A stretch of 5,923 bases of DNA from CAYSHJ01 sp964589725. GTDB taxonomy: Bacteria; Planctomycetota; Planctomycetia; Planctomycetales; Planctomycetaceae. The notes under the pieces are model-generated. The model saw only the letters and a list, made by a program, of their open reading frames with translations, ran no database searches and had not been told where the DNA came from. The DNA lies in assembly GCA_964589725.1 (NCBI GenBank), contig CAZPUJ010000143.1, forward strand, positions 1 to 5,923, written 5' to 3'. Positions 5,906 to 5,923 of the stretch are shown here, in pieces (position 1 is the stretch's first letter; every line of letters starts with the position of its first letter). The position numbers were made by a program, and so were the translations under genes.

Positions 5906-5923
5906 TTGTTCATCGGACTCGTC

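Larger units (their letters stand above)
5607..5923. other. Non-coding stretch at the right edge
   Basis: I see no convincing gene in these 317 bp; short open frames overlap the amidohydrolase end or lack family features and ribosome binding sites. The stretch holds a strong hairpin at 5644-5671, an 11-nt inverted repeat at 5781-5791 and a potential branched structure at 5834-5905. A homopurine/homopyrimidine bias around 5826-5840 and 5896-5903 accompanies the latter. Confidence 0.6.

Overview
The window looks like a chromosomal segment of a planctomycete (Planctomycetota). Three things point that way: a tandem leucine-rich-repeat protein of the DxGL type common in that phylum, a DUF1501 gene start with its hallmark KSVILFNLLGGPSHMDMFDM segment, and a transposase of the ISAzo13 / 'Rhodopirellula transposase DDE domain' type. 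Base composition is moderately GC-rich. The assignment rests on remembered family features, not on a database search.

Layout. 1-1064 (+): 3' part of a leucine-rich-repeat protein that runs off the left edge. 1129-~1410 (+): N-terminal fragment of a DUF1501 protein, broken by an in-frame TGA and then cut off. ~1429-~2333 (-): remnant of an ISAzo13-like insertion sequence. Its transposase lacks the N-terminal region and is split by a -1 frame change at an A_AAA_AAG heptamer. 2418-2464 (+): 3' half of a tRNA (anticodon arm, T arm, acceptor 3' strand) with tRNA-Pro-like acceptor features, probably the attachment-site scar of an integrative element. 2494-2562: three inverted repeats. 2583-3686 (+): complete tyrosine recombinase/integrase with all six catalytic residues. 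3864-5606 (+): exported metal-dependent amidohydrolase (amidohydrolase family 3, YtcJ-like). 5607-5923: non-coding, with a strong hairpin/terminator and a possible branched structure at the right edge.

Interpretation. The centre (about 1320-3686) is a mobile-element scar. An IS remnant truncates a DUF1501 gene, and the rest of that gene is not seen on the far side of the IS. The next sequence is instead a tRNA 3' fragment followed by an integrase, the usual edge of an integrated island. The amidohydrolase beyond it may be island cargo or native flank; the window cannot decide. No defence system, CRISPR array or clearly new multi-gene system is visible. The observations most worth checking are the candidate programmed frameshift in the transposase, the tRNA-fragment/integrase junction and the structured right edge.
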